Assembly: GCA_051201605.1 (NCBI GenBank)
Contig: CP179201.1
Location: forward strand, 2,852,001 to 2,916,000
Direction of reading: 5' to 3'
Origin: CABZJG01 sp902512685
GTDB lineage: Bacteria; Pseudomonadota; Alphaproteobacteria; Rhodobacterales; Rhodobacteraceae
Length of the DNA stretch: 64,000 bases
In this document: one piece after another, positions 8,147-16,773 of the stretch
Layout of the letters: every line of letters starts with the position of its first letter
How positions within the stretch are numbered: the stretch's first letter is position 1
Made by a program: the position numbers and the translations under genes
The notes under the pieces: model-generated
What the model was told of the DNA's origin: nothing
The model's input: only the letters and a program-made list of their open reading frames with translations
Database searches by the model: none

Positions 8147-8910
8147 GTGGTGTCAGACAAATCGGCTCAAGCATCACAAGCCTTGGGAGCGTGCATTCTA
8201 TGAGGCGATAAGAGAGCGCCACTCTGTTAGAGCAGCGTCGCGGTTTAGCTTGAAGGTACTGCGAGTTGATAGTGAGCTTTGTGCATTGAAGTGATTGTGA
8301 AATGAGGCGTGGATTGAAGCGAACTTTTGGAGGCTGTGCATACGCCTAAATCGCAGCATCGCACGTTCTCGTCGTCGAAAGGGTAAGTGTGAATTCTCCG
8401 CTCTGTTATTTGCCCATCGCTGTGTAACTTGCTTATCTGCACAGCCAAGCTCGTTTACTGCTGCACTGTAGGATCGGAGCCTATCTGTAACGATCTCATT
8501 GGGCGATCCATACCGACGCATAGCTTTTTTCATGAACTTTAGCGCTGCTTTTTTATCTCTCTTTTTGGTGACGTAGCTTTCTAGCACCTCGCCCTCATGA
8601 TCGACTGCACGCCATAGGTAATGTCTTTCTCCATTAACTTTCACAAAGACTTCATCGAGATGCCACTTCCAATTACTCGACTGCAGGCCCCCGGCCCTTC
8701 GCTTTTTGATCTCGCTCGCGAACTGAGAGCCAAACCGGTGCCACCAGTATCGAACAGATTCATAGCTTACATCTACGCCACGTTCGTGTAGCAGGTCTTC
8801 TACGTTCCTCAGTGAAAGTGGGAATCTGACATACAGCATGACTGCAAGTTGGATAATCTCAGGACTGGTTTTGAAGTAGCGGAATGAAACAGAATTGGGC
8901 ATGTCACGAA
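8147..8910 (-). mobile_element. IS6-family element (copy B), right end missing
   Basis: The left end GGTGGTGTCAGACAAATCGG begins at 8147 and encloses a complete transposase gene. At the distance where copies D and E have their right end (815 bp, expected near 8961) no TTTATTCTGACAGTGCC sequence is present; similarity stops just upstream of the start codon. The copy is probably immobile on its own. Confidence 0.75.
8198..8902 (-). CDS. IS6-family (IS240/IS26-like) transposase
   Basis: This 234-residue DDE transposase starts at the ATG at 8902 (MPNSVSFRYFKTSPE). Features are the N-terminal helix-turn-helix (FPLSLRNVEDLLHERGV), the first catalytic D in WHLDEVFVKVNG, the second in EIVTDRLRSY and the glutamate in RAENSHLPFRRRERAM. 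It is nearly identical to the copies at 30352 and 25772. IS6 enzymes move by replicative cointegrate formation or by single-end copy-in, which explains the many partial copies in this window. Confidence 0.92.
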   Translation of the reverse strand: MPNSVSFRYFKTSPEIIQLAVMLYVRFPLSLRNVEDLLHERGVDVSYESVRYWWHRFGSQFASEIKKRRAGGLQSSNWKWHLDEVFVKVNGERHYLWRAVDHEGEVLESYVTKKRDKKAALKFMKKAMRRYGSPNEIVTDRLRSYSAAVNELGCADKQVTQRWANNRAENSHLPFRRRERAMLRFRRMHSLQKFASIHASFHNHFNAQSSLSTRSTFKLNRDAALTEWRSLIAS

Positions 8911-9009
8911 TTATATGTGTTTTATACTTTTTAACATTGGAAACGGGTATGTGTAATGTTTTTTGGCAAGTTATGAAAACTGCTACCCCATCTCCCCCAT
9001 TGGGGTGCG

Positions 9010-9105
9010 GCAAGCGCTCACAACATCCATACCTCCATGAAGATGTACGTCAATCTCACGCAGTAATCTCAGGATATCTTCTTCATTGTATCTCTTTCGT
9101 GCCAT
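9010..9105 (-). pseudogene. IS3-family OrfA 5' fragment
   Basis: From the ATG at 9105 the minus strand encodes 32 residues (MARKRYNEEDILRLLREIDV, then VHLHGGMDVVSACR) that match the start of the OrfA at 26664 almost position for position. Homology ends at about 9010, where the frame runs into unrelated sequence next to IS6 copy B. It is a truncated relic of a second copy of that IS3-type element. Confidence 0.8.
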
Positions 9106-9160
9106 TCCAATTTCTCCTTAAGAGAGTTCTTACAAAATTCGTGGCTTAATTTGGCAATGA

Positions 9161-10300
9161 TCATAGTTTACTAGTTGATACATAAAGCCAATAGATAAGA
9201 CTAACGGTAAGCGCTGCGGTGATTGCAGCATGTAAGATTTCAGCGGACAGAAGCGTCAGCATGTAGCCAGTTATCAGTGGGCCACAGGCTGCCCCAAAAT
9301 CCCGCCAAGCTTGCATGCGCGCAAGAGGGCCGATTGGATTTTTGCCAAGTGCAAGTTCCTGTGTAACCACTGCTGGTCCCAGAGAAGCGAGTGCACCGCG
9401 AAAAATCAGCATGATTAGTGCCCCCAGAATGGTGAGACCTAGGGCAACCAAACCAAAACCTATCGTCATCATAAATGTAGCTATAACGAAGACTCTTCTC
9501 GCACCAAACCGATCTGCGATCCAACCAAATAAAGGTGCCGCGATCGCCTCACCAAAGTGGCGCATAGCCAGCAATGCACTCCCAGCCATCACCGCATCGG
9601 ACAGCGACGCATCTCGAGCGAATATTAAAGTTATTGAGATAGCAAATACCCCGTCGACGCCATAGCCTTGCAAAAAGTAGATCACATCGATCGGTTTTGG
9701 TTTAGCAAGTGCTGGTGGGCTTTCACGCTTAATTGCATCACCTCGGGTAGTGGGTAACTTGAATGCTATTAAAAGAGAAAAGGCAGTTAAGAGTGCAAGC
9801 AGAAGAAAAGTTATTTTTGGCCCAAACTCTCCGACAAGCCAGGCTCCAGTAAACAGTGCCAGAATGGGACCTAGACGTTGAACCGCTTGCCCAATACCAA
9901 CGCGGATCCCAATTCTCGAACGATATTCAACTGCATAAGACAGAGTTGCGAGTACAAGAACTGCATAGGTCAGCCCCCACAGAACCCGGGCGAATAGAAT
10001 AATGGCAGGGCCCTGTCCCAAGCCATACATCGCGGTGGTAGCAGTTGCTGTGATCGTAGCAACGATGCACATACGCCGGACGCCAACAGTTTGAGTGAGG
10101 CGAGCCAAGATACCGTATGCGAAGACCCTAACGAACCTGTTGGCAGACAACATAACGCCGACCCAAGGCAAGGTCAGACCAAAGTCTTCGGCGTAAGCTG
10201 GCAGAACAGCATAGAGCAGCGCGTCCCCAAGCAGAGCCAATGACATGATCGATGACGAGCCAATGATGGCGTGCCAGCTATTGCTCGTCCTGTTATTCAT
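9161..10300 (-). CDS. MFS transporter
   Basis: This 379-residue protein has about 12 hydrophobic segments and the MFS intracellular motif GWIADRFGARR between helices in the second half. The ATG at 10300 is used because GAAGAGG sits nine bases upstream; an in-frame TTG lies six codons earlier. It lies downstream of an ArsP-like permease and an ArsR regulator in the same orientation, so a role in export of a metalloid or organometalloid species is plausible. Nothing in the sequence identifies the substrate, and a sugar or drug exporter cannot be excluded. Confidence 0.85.
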   Translation of the reverse strand: MNNRTSNSWHAIIGSSSIMSLALLGDALLYAVLPAYAEDFGLTLPWVGVMLSANRFVRVFAYGILARLTQTVGVRRMCIVATITATATTAMYGLGQGPAIILFARVLWGLTYAVLVLATLSYAVEYRSRIGIRVGIGQAVQRLGPILALFTGAWLVGEFGPKITFLLLALLTAFSLLIAFKLPTTRGDAIKRESPPALAKPKPIDVIYFLQGYGVDGVFAISITLIFARDASLSDAVMAGSALLAMRHFGEAIAAPLFGWIADRFGARRVFVIATFMMTIGFGLVALGLTILGALIMLIFRGALASLGPAVVTQELALGKNPIGPLARMQAWRDFGAACGPLITGYMLTLLSAEILHAAITAALTVSLIYWLYVSTSKL

Positions 10301-10467
10301 GGCCGCGAACCTCTTCAAGCAGTTCAGGTAAGTACAAGCTTTCTGCCATTACGCCAATTAGATGCCGAGGTACGGTGAAACATTGCGTAAGCGTGGATAA
10401 AGTAAAACATGTAATTAGCGGCCATAGTGGCGGCGATCTTTCAAAATAAAAGACGTTTGCCAGTGTC

Positions 10468-11517
10468 TCACAATAGGCTCCAATTCTGGTATAGCACTCC
10501 CACTAGGAAGGCGCCAGAAAGTGACAAAGCGATGTATAGAGCGAAGACCTGAGGTCGGGCTAACGCCCAGACTGCCATTGCAGCTGGGATTGAGGTGACG
10601 CCTCCCGCAACAAGAAAAGCCATAGCCGCACCCGGTGCCATGCCTTGGTGGAGAAGCCCTCCAACCAGAGGTAGGGCAGCATAGCCGTTTAAATAGGCCG
10701 GAATACCCACCAAAGTTGCTGTGATAATCGGCATAAGGCTTTCCCCCCCGATCATAGCAGTGACTGTCTCAGCGGGTACCCACGCCAGCATTAAACTTTC
10801 TAGTATAAAGGCCAATGTTAGCCACTTGGCCAAAAACAAGGTCGTCGTCAAAGCCGTACTCCCAAAACTTGCGCGACGCTCAGACTCGGTCCAAAAACGC
10901 CACATAACAGGTTTAGGCGTACGGATCTTTGCACCGCCGCATCCACCATTTCCAAACCCTTCGCGTAGAGGATCAGAAAAGGCTCCATTTTTCATTAAGA
11001 CATGCACGATAGTTCCGCCAAAAACCCCAAGTCCAACAGCTGCGATCGTTTTAGCCGTGGCAAACTCTAAGCTAATCATACCCGCAGTTAGAACAAACAT
11101 GGAGGGGTCCATGATTGGCGAGGCAAGCCAAAAGGCCATAACTGCCGAGAGCGGTACACCCATTGCCAACAGAGCCGCAATTAATGGGATAACTCCGCAG
11201 GAGCAAAAAGGAGAAATTCCTCCGGCAAGTGCACCCAGTCCGATCATCAATAGCGGTGTACCAGTGAAGGCCTTAGCGATTAGATTATCGGCTCCAGTGG
11301 CACCTGCCCATGCAGCGACAGCAATCGACAATACAAGAAATGGTGCTGTACTAAACAAGGCTGAACTAACAAAAACTATACTTTGGGCAAATTGTGAGCG
11401 GTCCAATACAAAAAGTAAGCCAAGTAATAGTATGGAGATGAGCCATACTTTCTGCGCCTGCCAAAATTGGCGTATTGCAATCCAAAACTCAGAAGGCTCA
11501 TGAGTGACATCAGACAT
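10468..11517 (-). CDS. ArsP/SO_0444-type permease (DUF318 family)
   Basis: This 349-residue integral membrane protein has about eight to ten hydrophobic segments. The diagnostic motif SPFCSCGVIPL, with its Cys-x-Cys, is followed by AFWLASPIMDPSMFVLTAG; a cytoplasmic loop holds GNGGCGGAK. Members export trivalent organoarsenicals (ArsP) or copper and zinc (SO_0444 group), and the membrane cysteines are the presumed ligands. The ArsR-type regulator with paired C-terminal cysteines immediately upstream supports a metalloid function over a copper one. ATG at 11517. Confidence 0.85.
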   Translation of the reverse strand: MSDVTHEPSEFWIAIRQFWQAQKVWLISILLLGLLFVLDRSQFAQSIVFVSSALFSTAPFLVLSIAVAAWAGATGADNLIAKAFTGTPLLMIGLGALAGGISPFCSCGVIPLIAALLAMGVPLSAVMAFWLASPIMDPSMFVLTAGMISLEFATAKTIAAVGLGVFGGTIVHVLMKNGAFSDPLREGFGNGGCGGAKIRTPKPVMWRFWTESERRASFGSTALTTTLFLAKWLTLAFILESLMLAWVPAETVTAMIGGESLMPIITATLVGIPAYLNGYAALPLVGGLLHQGMAPGAAMAFLVAGGVTSIPAAMAVWALARPQVFALYIALSLSGAFLVGVLYQNWSLL

Positions 11518-11571
11518 AACAAAACCTCCAAGATTTAAGCTGATTAAAACAACACGCGTTTTTCGCGCTTA

Positions 11572-11889
11572 TCATGCGATCTCTTTCGTAGATTTCACTG
11601 TAACACCGGCACAACATTCGGATGTCAGAAACTCAACCAAGTTGTTCATGGCTAAATAGTCTACACGATTCAGAACTTCGCGCCCCTGCTTTTCTTGAAG
11701 AATGAGGCCGGCGTTTACTAATGAAGAAAGGTGGTGAACAAGTGTTGAAGGGGCAATATTTAGTTGGTCTCCAATATCGCTGATCCGCAAACCATGCTCT
11801 CCTGCTTTCACAAGTAGTCTGAAAATTGACAACCGGGCGTCATGGCCGAGTGCTGAAAAGGAGCGTGCATTTGGATTTCTTACTAACAT
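11572..11889 (-). CDS. ArsR-family metalloregulator
   Basis: This 105-residue winged-helix protein carries the ArsR recognition region (IGDQLNIAPSTLVHHLSSLVNAGLI) and ends with a vicinal cysteine pair (SECCAGV) near residue 93, a likely trivalent metalloid site. It heads the ArsR-permease-MFS operon. A 12-bp palindrome lies immediately upstream. Binding of arsenite or a methylated arsenical would release it from DNA; that is inference from the family. Confidence 0.87.
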   Translation of the reverse strand: MLVRNPNARSFSALGHDARLSIFRLLVKAGEHGLRISDIGDQLNIAPSTLVHHLSSLVNAGLILQEKQGREVLNRVDYLAMNNLVEFLTSECCAGVTVKSTKEIA

Positions 11890-11907
11890 AAATTTATAAA
11901 AAACTAA

Positions 11908-11919
11908 AAAACTAGTTTT
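11908..11919. promoter_or_regulatory. Perfect palindrome upstream of arsR, candidate operator
   Basis: AAAACTAGTTTT is a perfect 12-bp inverted repeat 19 bases upstream of the ArsR start codon, in an AT-rich promoter region. Its position suits autorepression. Confidence 0.5.
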
Positions 11920-12374
11920 GTAAAGGTATATTAAGATTTTGTTTTGATAGTGGGTTTCAACTGACTTACAGTAAGTTTCGTACGAAAGGTAATTTGAATT
12001 AAATCAATGAAGAATCTGCTGAATATGTCAGTTAGTCACTGGTGGCACCGGTTTGGCCCCAAGTTTGCAAGCGAGATCAAAAAGTTTCTTTTCGTGGCTG
12101 AGGACCGCTTTTCCAAAAAGACACCTCAATAAGGCATTGAAAATAAACAGTCTTATTTAAGTTCGGTCGCATCCCCGGTGCGCCATTTTCACCCAGTTTT
12201 CTGAATAAATTCAATGATACCAGTGGGTTGGACCATTTATCAGGACCGCTTTTGGGACCACTTGGTCAGTTTTTGCGGGAAAGTGTCACGATTAGACTGC
12301 CGGGCGACTTGAAACTCGCCAGACTAGGAGTGACAATTAAAGCATGGACCACTATCGGCTAATTCTTTTAGCTA
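11920..12374. other. Intergenic region without a recognisable gene
   Basis: About 455 bases between arsR and the TetR gene. The only identifiable piece is a short IS6 transposase relic at 12036-12084. A weak hairpin (GGCGACTTGAAACTCGCC) occurs near 12303. No ORF with coding character was found. Confidence 0.6.
12036..12084 (+). mobile_element. IS6 transposase relic (copy G)
   Basis: The stretch CACTGGTGGCACCGGTTTGG, then GCAAGCGAGATCAAAAAG, matches the codons for YWWHRFG..FASEIKK of the IS6 transposase. It is an isolated 50-bp scar with no terminal repeats nearby. Confidence 0.6.
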
Positions 12375-13046
12375 TTACGTTGTCTTTAAAGAAGAAACAA
12401 ATGCAATGAATGTTTCGATCACCTCAGTGTCTGGTTGTTCGCCAGTAAAGCCCTTAAGGTAGCCCTCCAAACGATTTAAGCGCTCCGCCATGGGTTCATG
12501 GACTTCCATCGCATGGTATCCAAGTTGCATGAAATAAATTATTCGGGCGCGGATATCGGCATCATAGGCTGAAAACCCATGCCGCTCAAACATATGCGCA
12601 ACAGCAGCTAGGCGTGTTTTGTCTGCTAGGTTGATACGCTGGCGCACGGCCCTATCCCGGCGGGACCATTCACGGACAGCGAAATCCAATCCACGATCAA
12701 ACAATTCAGGATCAATGAAACAACGGAAAAAATTACATGCAGCCTCTGAAATGTTTTTTGTTGGCATACTACATTTGGTCACTAATGACTTGGTGTTTAG
12801 GTCTTCCCAGTCATCCAGTAGCTTTTCCAACAAATGCTTTCGGCTCTTGAAATACCAATAAAAACTGGATCGGGAAACGCCCAGTCTTTCGCCGAGAGTG
12901 ATAACTTTAACTTCAGCCACCCCCTCGCTTACAAGCACATCTCGTGCGACATTCAACCAATCTTCGGGGGTAACCTTCACATGGCCGACCAAAGGTTCTT
13001 TGTCAGGATTATCTCGGTGCAACAAACGGGATTGACGTATTGCCAT
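12375..13046 (-). CDS. TetR-family transcriptional regulator
   Basis: Starting at the ATG at 13046 (MAIRQSRLL), just after the methyltransferase stop, the product is 223 residues. The N-terminal helix-turn-helix (VITLGERLGVSRSSFYWYFKSRKHLLE) is typical of TetR proteins, and the C-terminal two thirds is a helical ligand domain. An upstream in-frame start would overlap the methyltransferase gene. It lies downstream of the mttB-like gene in the same operon and probably regulates the divergent promoter at 14748-14873. Confidence 0.87.
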   Translation of the reverse strand: MAIRQSRLLHRDNPDKEPLVGHVKVTPEDWLNVARDVLVSEGVAEVKVITLGERLGVSRSSFYWYFKSRKHLLEKLLDDWEDLNTKSLVTKCSMPTKNISEAACNFFRCFIDPELFDRGLDFAVREWSRRDRAVRQRINLADKTRLAAVAHMFERHGFSAYDADIRARIIYFMQLGYHAMEVHEPMAERLNRLEGYLKGFTGEQPDTEVIETFIAFVSSLKTT

Positions 13047-13047
13047 T

Positions 13048-14610
13048 TTAACTTTCCGGGGGCGCGCCACCTTCTGCGGTGCGCTTTGCAATGAAATCTT
13101 TTAGAGTACCGAGCTTTACGTCATCGATCGCCGGACAAGTGCTGTCGGTGAGAATTGCTTTCCATACCTCGGTAGCGCGACTAGAAGCATCATTTGCGCC
13201 ACGATCACGCCACGTTCCATGGTTGGAATAGTCATGCACGATTGGTTCGTAAAACTCAGTTTTATAGCGTTCCATAGTCTGGGGAGTGGCAAAAAAATGT
13301 CCTCCGGGGGCGACTTGCTCCAAGGAAGTCTCAAAGCCTATTTCATCTGTCCCAGCCTGCTTTCCGGCACAAAGCTCGGCAACCATGTTCAGGACCTCCA
13401 CGTCAGTGATTAACTTTTCGTAAGATACGGTTAATCCACCCTCGAGCCATCCCGCAGAATGGATAACCACCGTTGCACCAGCCATAAAGCATCCCCAAAG
13501 GCCAAACTGGTTTTCATTCGCAGCCTGCACATCATTAAGGTTTGAGGCAGAACCCGCTGCTGATCTCCATGGTAATCCAAGAAACCGGGCGAGTTGCCCG
13601 GCTGCAAGCGAGGCCTGAAAATGGGCAGGGGTTCCGAAGGCTGGCGCACCAGATTTCATATCTACATTAGATGTGAATGTGCCATAGCAAATAGGTGCAC
13701 CAGAACGGGTAAGCTGGGTTAAGACAATCGCAGATAATGCTTCAGCATGGCTAAGTGTGATTGATCCTGCCACTGTGATAGGTGCCATTGCCCCCATTAA
13801 TGTGAAGGGTGTTACGATTGACAATTGGCCATGGCGTGCAAAATCTACCAACCCTTGCGCCATAGGAATATCCAATGTTCGTGGGCTGTTCGTATTGATA
13901 ATCGTGTAGCAATGCGGATTGTCTTGAAAGGCCTCATCAGATACGCCCCGAAAGTCGCGGATCATTTCAAAGCAATCCATCGCCTGCGGTGTTCCGCGTG
14001 AAAACACGAACGGAAACTTATCACTGTGAACCATTTGCGCTTCAACAGTAAAATAATGCCTCAGATGCGTGGGGATATCCTGAGGTTCTACTTGAGGTGA
14101 TATCATTTGGAAGACGTCAAAATGGTGCGTAAGCTTCAAGTATTCGGTATAGTCTCGCGCTGATCCTGGGCGCCGGCCACGTTCAAGATCCGTTGCGTTG
14201 GGCGCGCCGGCCCCAGCTTGAAATACAAGATTGCCCAGTTTAAGAGTGACATCACGGTGCCTTGCTCCGGCCCGTCCATGGATCGACTTTGGCGCTGTAA
14301 GCAAAGCGGCTTCTACCATGTCGCGCCCGATAAAAACCATATTGCTGTCTTCATCAACGCGCGCCCCTGCAGCGGCGTAAATTCTGCGCGCCTCAGGCAG
14401 CAGAACCTTCATCCCAAGCTCTTCCAAAATGCGGACTGCACTATCGTGCATATTGGCAATTTCATCAGTTGAAAATACGTCCATCACGGGAAATGGATTT
14501 TTCAACTGACTGTAATTCACCTTGCGATTAGTGGCGGTGGCGGCCGCATTGGGTCGAGATCTCCTAGGCCGCCGCTGCTGACGGCTTTGCCCTCTTTTTT
14601 CAACGCTCAT
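13048..14610 (-). CDS. Trimethylamine methyltransferase (MttB) family protein, non-pyrrolysine type
   Basis: This protein of about 520 residues belongs to the MttB superfamily (COG5598). It has no in-frame amber codon, so it is of the pyrrolysine-lacking class, whose characterised members demethylate glycine betaine, proline betaine or carnitine in a corrinoid-dependent way. A basic, low-complexity N-terminus (RQQRRPRRSRPNAAATATN) precedes the TIM-barrel domain. I start at the ATG at 14610, which overlaps the stop of the 46-codon ORF upstream (ATGA); another ATG lies at 14625. In this type of Rhodobacterales locus the partner enzymes are FAD oxidases and regulators, as here; no corrinoid protein gene is in the window, so the methyl acceptor is unclear. 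Confidence 0.85.
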   Translation of the reverse strand: MSVEKRGQSRQQRRPRRSRPNAAATATNRKVNYSQLKNPFPVMDVFSTDEIANMHDSAVRILEELGMKVLLPEARRIYAAAGARVDEDSNMVFIGRDMVEAALLTAPKSIHGRAGARHRDVTLKLGNLVFQAGAGAPNATDLERGRRPGSARDYTEYLKLTHHFDVFQMISPQVEPQDIPTHLRHYFTVEAQMVHSDKFPFVFSRGTPQAMDCFEMIRDFRGVSDEAFQDNPHCYTIINTNSPRTLDIPMAQGLVDFARHGQLSIVTPFTLMGAMAPITVAGSITLSHAEALSAIVLTQLTRSGAPICYGTFTSNVDMKSGAPAFGTPAHFQASLAAGQLARFLGLPWRSAAGSASNLNDVQAANENQFGLWGCFMAGATVVIHSAGWLEGGLTVSYEKLITDVEVLNMVAELCAGKQAGTDEIGFETSLEQVAPGGHFFATPQTMERYKTEFYEPIVHDYSNHGTWRDRGANDASSRATEVWKAILTDSTCPAIDDVKLGTLKDFIAKRTAEGGAPPES

Positions 14611-14747
14611 TGATTGACCAGCCACATTTCCCTGCCGGTCTGATCGAGGGGCAATTTCATTTTCATATGCGTGAACAGTTTTTCTCTAATGGGATCGACT
14701 GCGCACTGAGCATGTTTAACAATTCCAGAAAGGTCATCAGGTTTCAT
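14607..14747 (-). CDS. Small ORF (46 aa) translationally coupled to mttB-like gene
   Basis: The ATG at 14747 is preceded by AAGGAG at good spacing. The 46 codons (MKPDDLSGIVKHAQCAVDP.. ending MWLVNQ) stop at TGA 14609-14607, overlapping the ATG of the methyltransferase gene. The strong ribosome-binding site and the ATGA overlap argue that it is translated. It has one cysteine and no membrane segment. Function unknown; it may be a genuine small subunit or a leader for coupled translation. Confidence 0.6.
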   Translation of the reverse strand: MKPDDLSGIVKHAQCAVDPIREKLFTHMKMKLPLDQTGREMWLVNQ

Positions 14748-14873
14748 AAGAGTTCTCCTTGCCCATCTGAGAAACAGGCTGAATATCAAAGGCTATTCTT
14801 TAGCATTGTACAGATATGCCCAATGATGTACATAGTATTGGACATAACTGTCTAGATAAAACGGGAATAGAAT
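14748..14873. promoter_or_regulatory. Divergent promoter region with repeated TGTAC motif
   Basis: This region separates the small ORF-mttB-tetR operon from the cupin-oxidase operon. TTGTACAG at about 14807 and ATGTACAT at about 14824 form a spaced inverted repeat (TGTAC..GTACA) that could be bound by the TetR protein. The assignment is inference. Confidence 0.4.
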
Positions 14874-15221
14874 ATGGATAAATCTCCACCAAGAGTGCAT
14901 CGATTTGCAGACCTGCACTTCCAACCTAGGTTTGAATACGGGGATCAAGCTGCAGCAATTCAAGTCTGCGGGGCAGAGGATATGTCCGAACTTGCTTCAG
15001 GATATGGGCGCTTGACCAATGCACGATTTCCTTGGACGATCAAATACGACGAAATACTTATCGTGCTTGACGGTGAACTCACGGTGCATGCCAACGGTAC
15101 ATCCTTCATCGCGGGCCCATTTGACTCAATATGGCTGCCCAAAGGGACAGATTTGGAATATGAAGCAGAAAATGCTTTGATAGCCTATGCCGTTCATCCA
15201 GCCAATTGGGCTGAAGCATGA
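14874..15221 (+). CDS. Cupin-domain protein (EutQ-like)
   Basis: This 115-residue single-domain cupin has the core IKYDEILIVLDGELTVHANG followed by GPFDSIWLPKGT. The metal-binding histidines of classical cupins are mostly replaced, as in EutQ-like cupins. Its TGA overlaps the start of the FAD oxidase gene (ATGA), so they are co-translated. A likely role is binding or modifying a small amine intermediate alongside the oxidase, not provable from sequence. Confidence 0.8.
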   Translation: MDKSPPRVHRFADLHFQPRFEYGDQAAAIQVCGAEDMSELASGYGRLTNARFPWTIKYDEILIVLDGELTVHANGTSFIAGPFDSIWLPKGTDLEYEAENALIAYAVHPANWAEA

Positions 15222-16531
15222 AAATCAACCGTCTCCCAACCCATGATCAAACCAATGGGTGGAGCAATATATTAGAACCAAGGCAGTCTTTACCGCCTCT
15301 CACCGACGACATTCGCGTGGATATGCTGGTGATTGGTGCAGGCGCTGCCGGCCTAGCGGCTGCACGCCGCGCCGCAGAAATTCACCCAGACCGGACAGTT
15401 GCTCTTGTTGAGGCTGCAAAACTGGGAGATGGAGCATCCGCGCGCAACTCAGGCTTTGTGATTGATTTACCGCATAATGTAGGTGCTGACCTAGATGATC
15501 TGGGAACATTAAAGCGTTCTTTGCGTTTGGCCAGAGCCGCACGGCAGCACCTTGATGAAATGGTTACGACCCACACAATCAACTGCCAATGGAGCCGCCA
15601 AGGGCAATTGATGGCGGCCCGATCGAAGCAAGGCGAAGATGTCTTAGACAGCTTTATGAAAGGCCTTGATATGCTGGAGGAGCCCTATACCGACATGGAC
15701 GGCGATGCCGTTCGTGCCCGCACCGGAATGACCTATTATCGCCGGGCTATCCATACGCCCGGCACTGTCCTGACGCAGCCAGCAGCTTTGGTGCGGGGTT
15801 TGGGTGAAAGCCTGCCCGAAAATGTTTCATTCTTTGAAAATACACCGGTATTGGAAATTGATTATGGTTCTAAAATAATCGCCAAAACAAAAGGTGGAAA
15901 GATTACAGCAGACCGTTGTATCCTTGCAGTGAACGGGTTTGCCCCTTTCATGGGCCATCTAAAACGTAAGGTTTTCACAATTCAGGCGTTCGCCTCTATG
16001 ACCCGCGTTTTGACGGTTGAGGAACAGGCTGCCTTGGGCAATCCCGAGGACTGGGGTTTGGTGCCGGCAATGGCATTTGGCGGGCCAACGATGCGGTACA
16101 CAATGGACAATCGAATAATTATGCGCAGTTTTTGGGGAAAACGCCAAACTGATGTTGTTTCTCCAAGCGATTATAAGCGATCGCGAAACTTGCAATTACA
16201 ACAAATCCGAGACCGGTTTCCAATGATACAAGGGGACCCAATTTTGGATACATGGACAGGTCAAATTGGGTTGGCATCCAATTTTGCGCCGGGCTTTGGG
16301 CAAGTGCGGGAAAATGTCTGGTCAGCGATGATCCAAAATGGTGTTGGCATGACGAAAGGTACTATGTCTGGACGGCTCGCAGCAGAGGCGCTTAACGGGA
16401 TCGACAGCCAACTTTTAAAAGATATTCAGGCAATGGGTAACCCGGAACAGTTACCACCCCAACCTATTTTATCCATGGGTATTTGGGCAAAAGTGAAGTG
16501 GTGGGAATGGATGCAACGGTCTGAGATGTGA
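15218..16531 (+). CDS. FAD-dependent oxidoreductase (DAO family)
   Basis: This 437-residue protein has the Rossmann FAD motif VIGAGAAGLAAARRAAE near residues 34-50 and the DAO-type continuation GASARNSGFVIDLPHN. A C-terminal glycine motif (QNGVGMTKGTMSGRLAAEAL) completes the FAD fold. DAO enzymes oxidise secondary or tertiary amines such as dimethylglycine or sarcosine, a logical next step after demethylation by an MttB-type enzyme. It is the last gene of the cupin-oxidase operon; an IS6 fragment begins 10 bases after its stop. Confidence 0.85.
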   Translation: MKINRLPTHDQTNGWSNILEPRQSLPPLTDDIRVDMLVIGAGAAGLAAARRAAEIHPDRTVALVEAAKLGDGASARNSGFVIDLPHNVGADLDDLGTLKRSLRLARAARQHLDEMVTTHTINCQWSRQGQLMAARSKQGEDVLDSFMKGLDMLEEPYTDMDGDAVRARTGMTYYRRAIHTPGTVLTQPAALVRGLGESLPENVSFFENTPVLEIDYGSKIIAKTKGGKITADRCILAVNGFAPFMGHLKRKVFTIQAFASMTRVLTVEEQAALGNPEDWGLVPAMAFGGPTMRYTMDNRIIMRSFWGKRQTDVVSPSDYKRSRNLQLQQIRDRFPMIQGDPILDTWTGQIGLASNFAPGFGQVRENVWSAMIQNGVGMTKGTMSGRLAAEALNGIDSQLLKDIQAMGNPEQLPPQPILSMGIWAKVKWWEWMQRSEM

Positions 16532-16540
16532 CAATATAAA

Positions 16541-16773
16541 GGCACTGTCAGAATAAAGCGCCTTGCTCACAACAGGCCCGGCACATAAACATGCCGCTAT
16601 GCCCAATCAACCGTCCTTCCGCTACTTCAAAACCAGTCCTGAGATCATCCAACTCGCAGTAATGCCGTATGTCAGTTTTCCACTCTCACTGAGAAATGTA
16701 GAAGACCTGCTTCATGAGCGTGGAGTAGATGCCTGTTATAAGCCTGTACGGTACTGGTGGCACAGGTTTGGCC
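16541..16773 (+). mobile_element. IS6-family 5' fragment (copy F)
   Basis: GGCACTGTCAGAATAAAGCG at 16541 is the transposase-proximal end. A transposase start (MPNQPSFRYFKTSPEIIQLA at 16600) follows for about 58 codons and breaks off after YWWHRFGL at about 16773. Substitutions (PYVSFPL, CYKPVRY) show it is more diverged than copies B, D and E. Confidence 0.85.
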
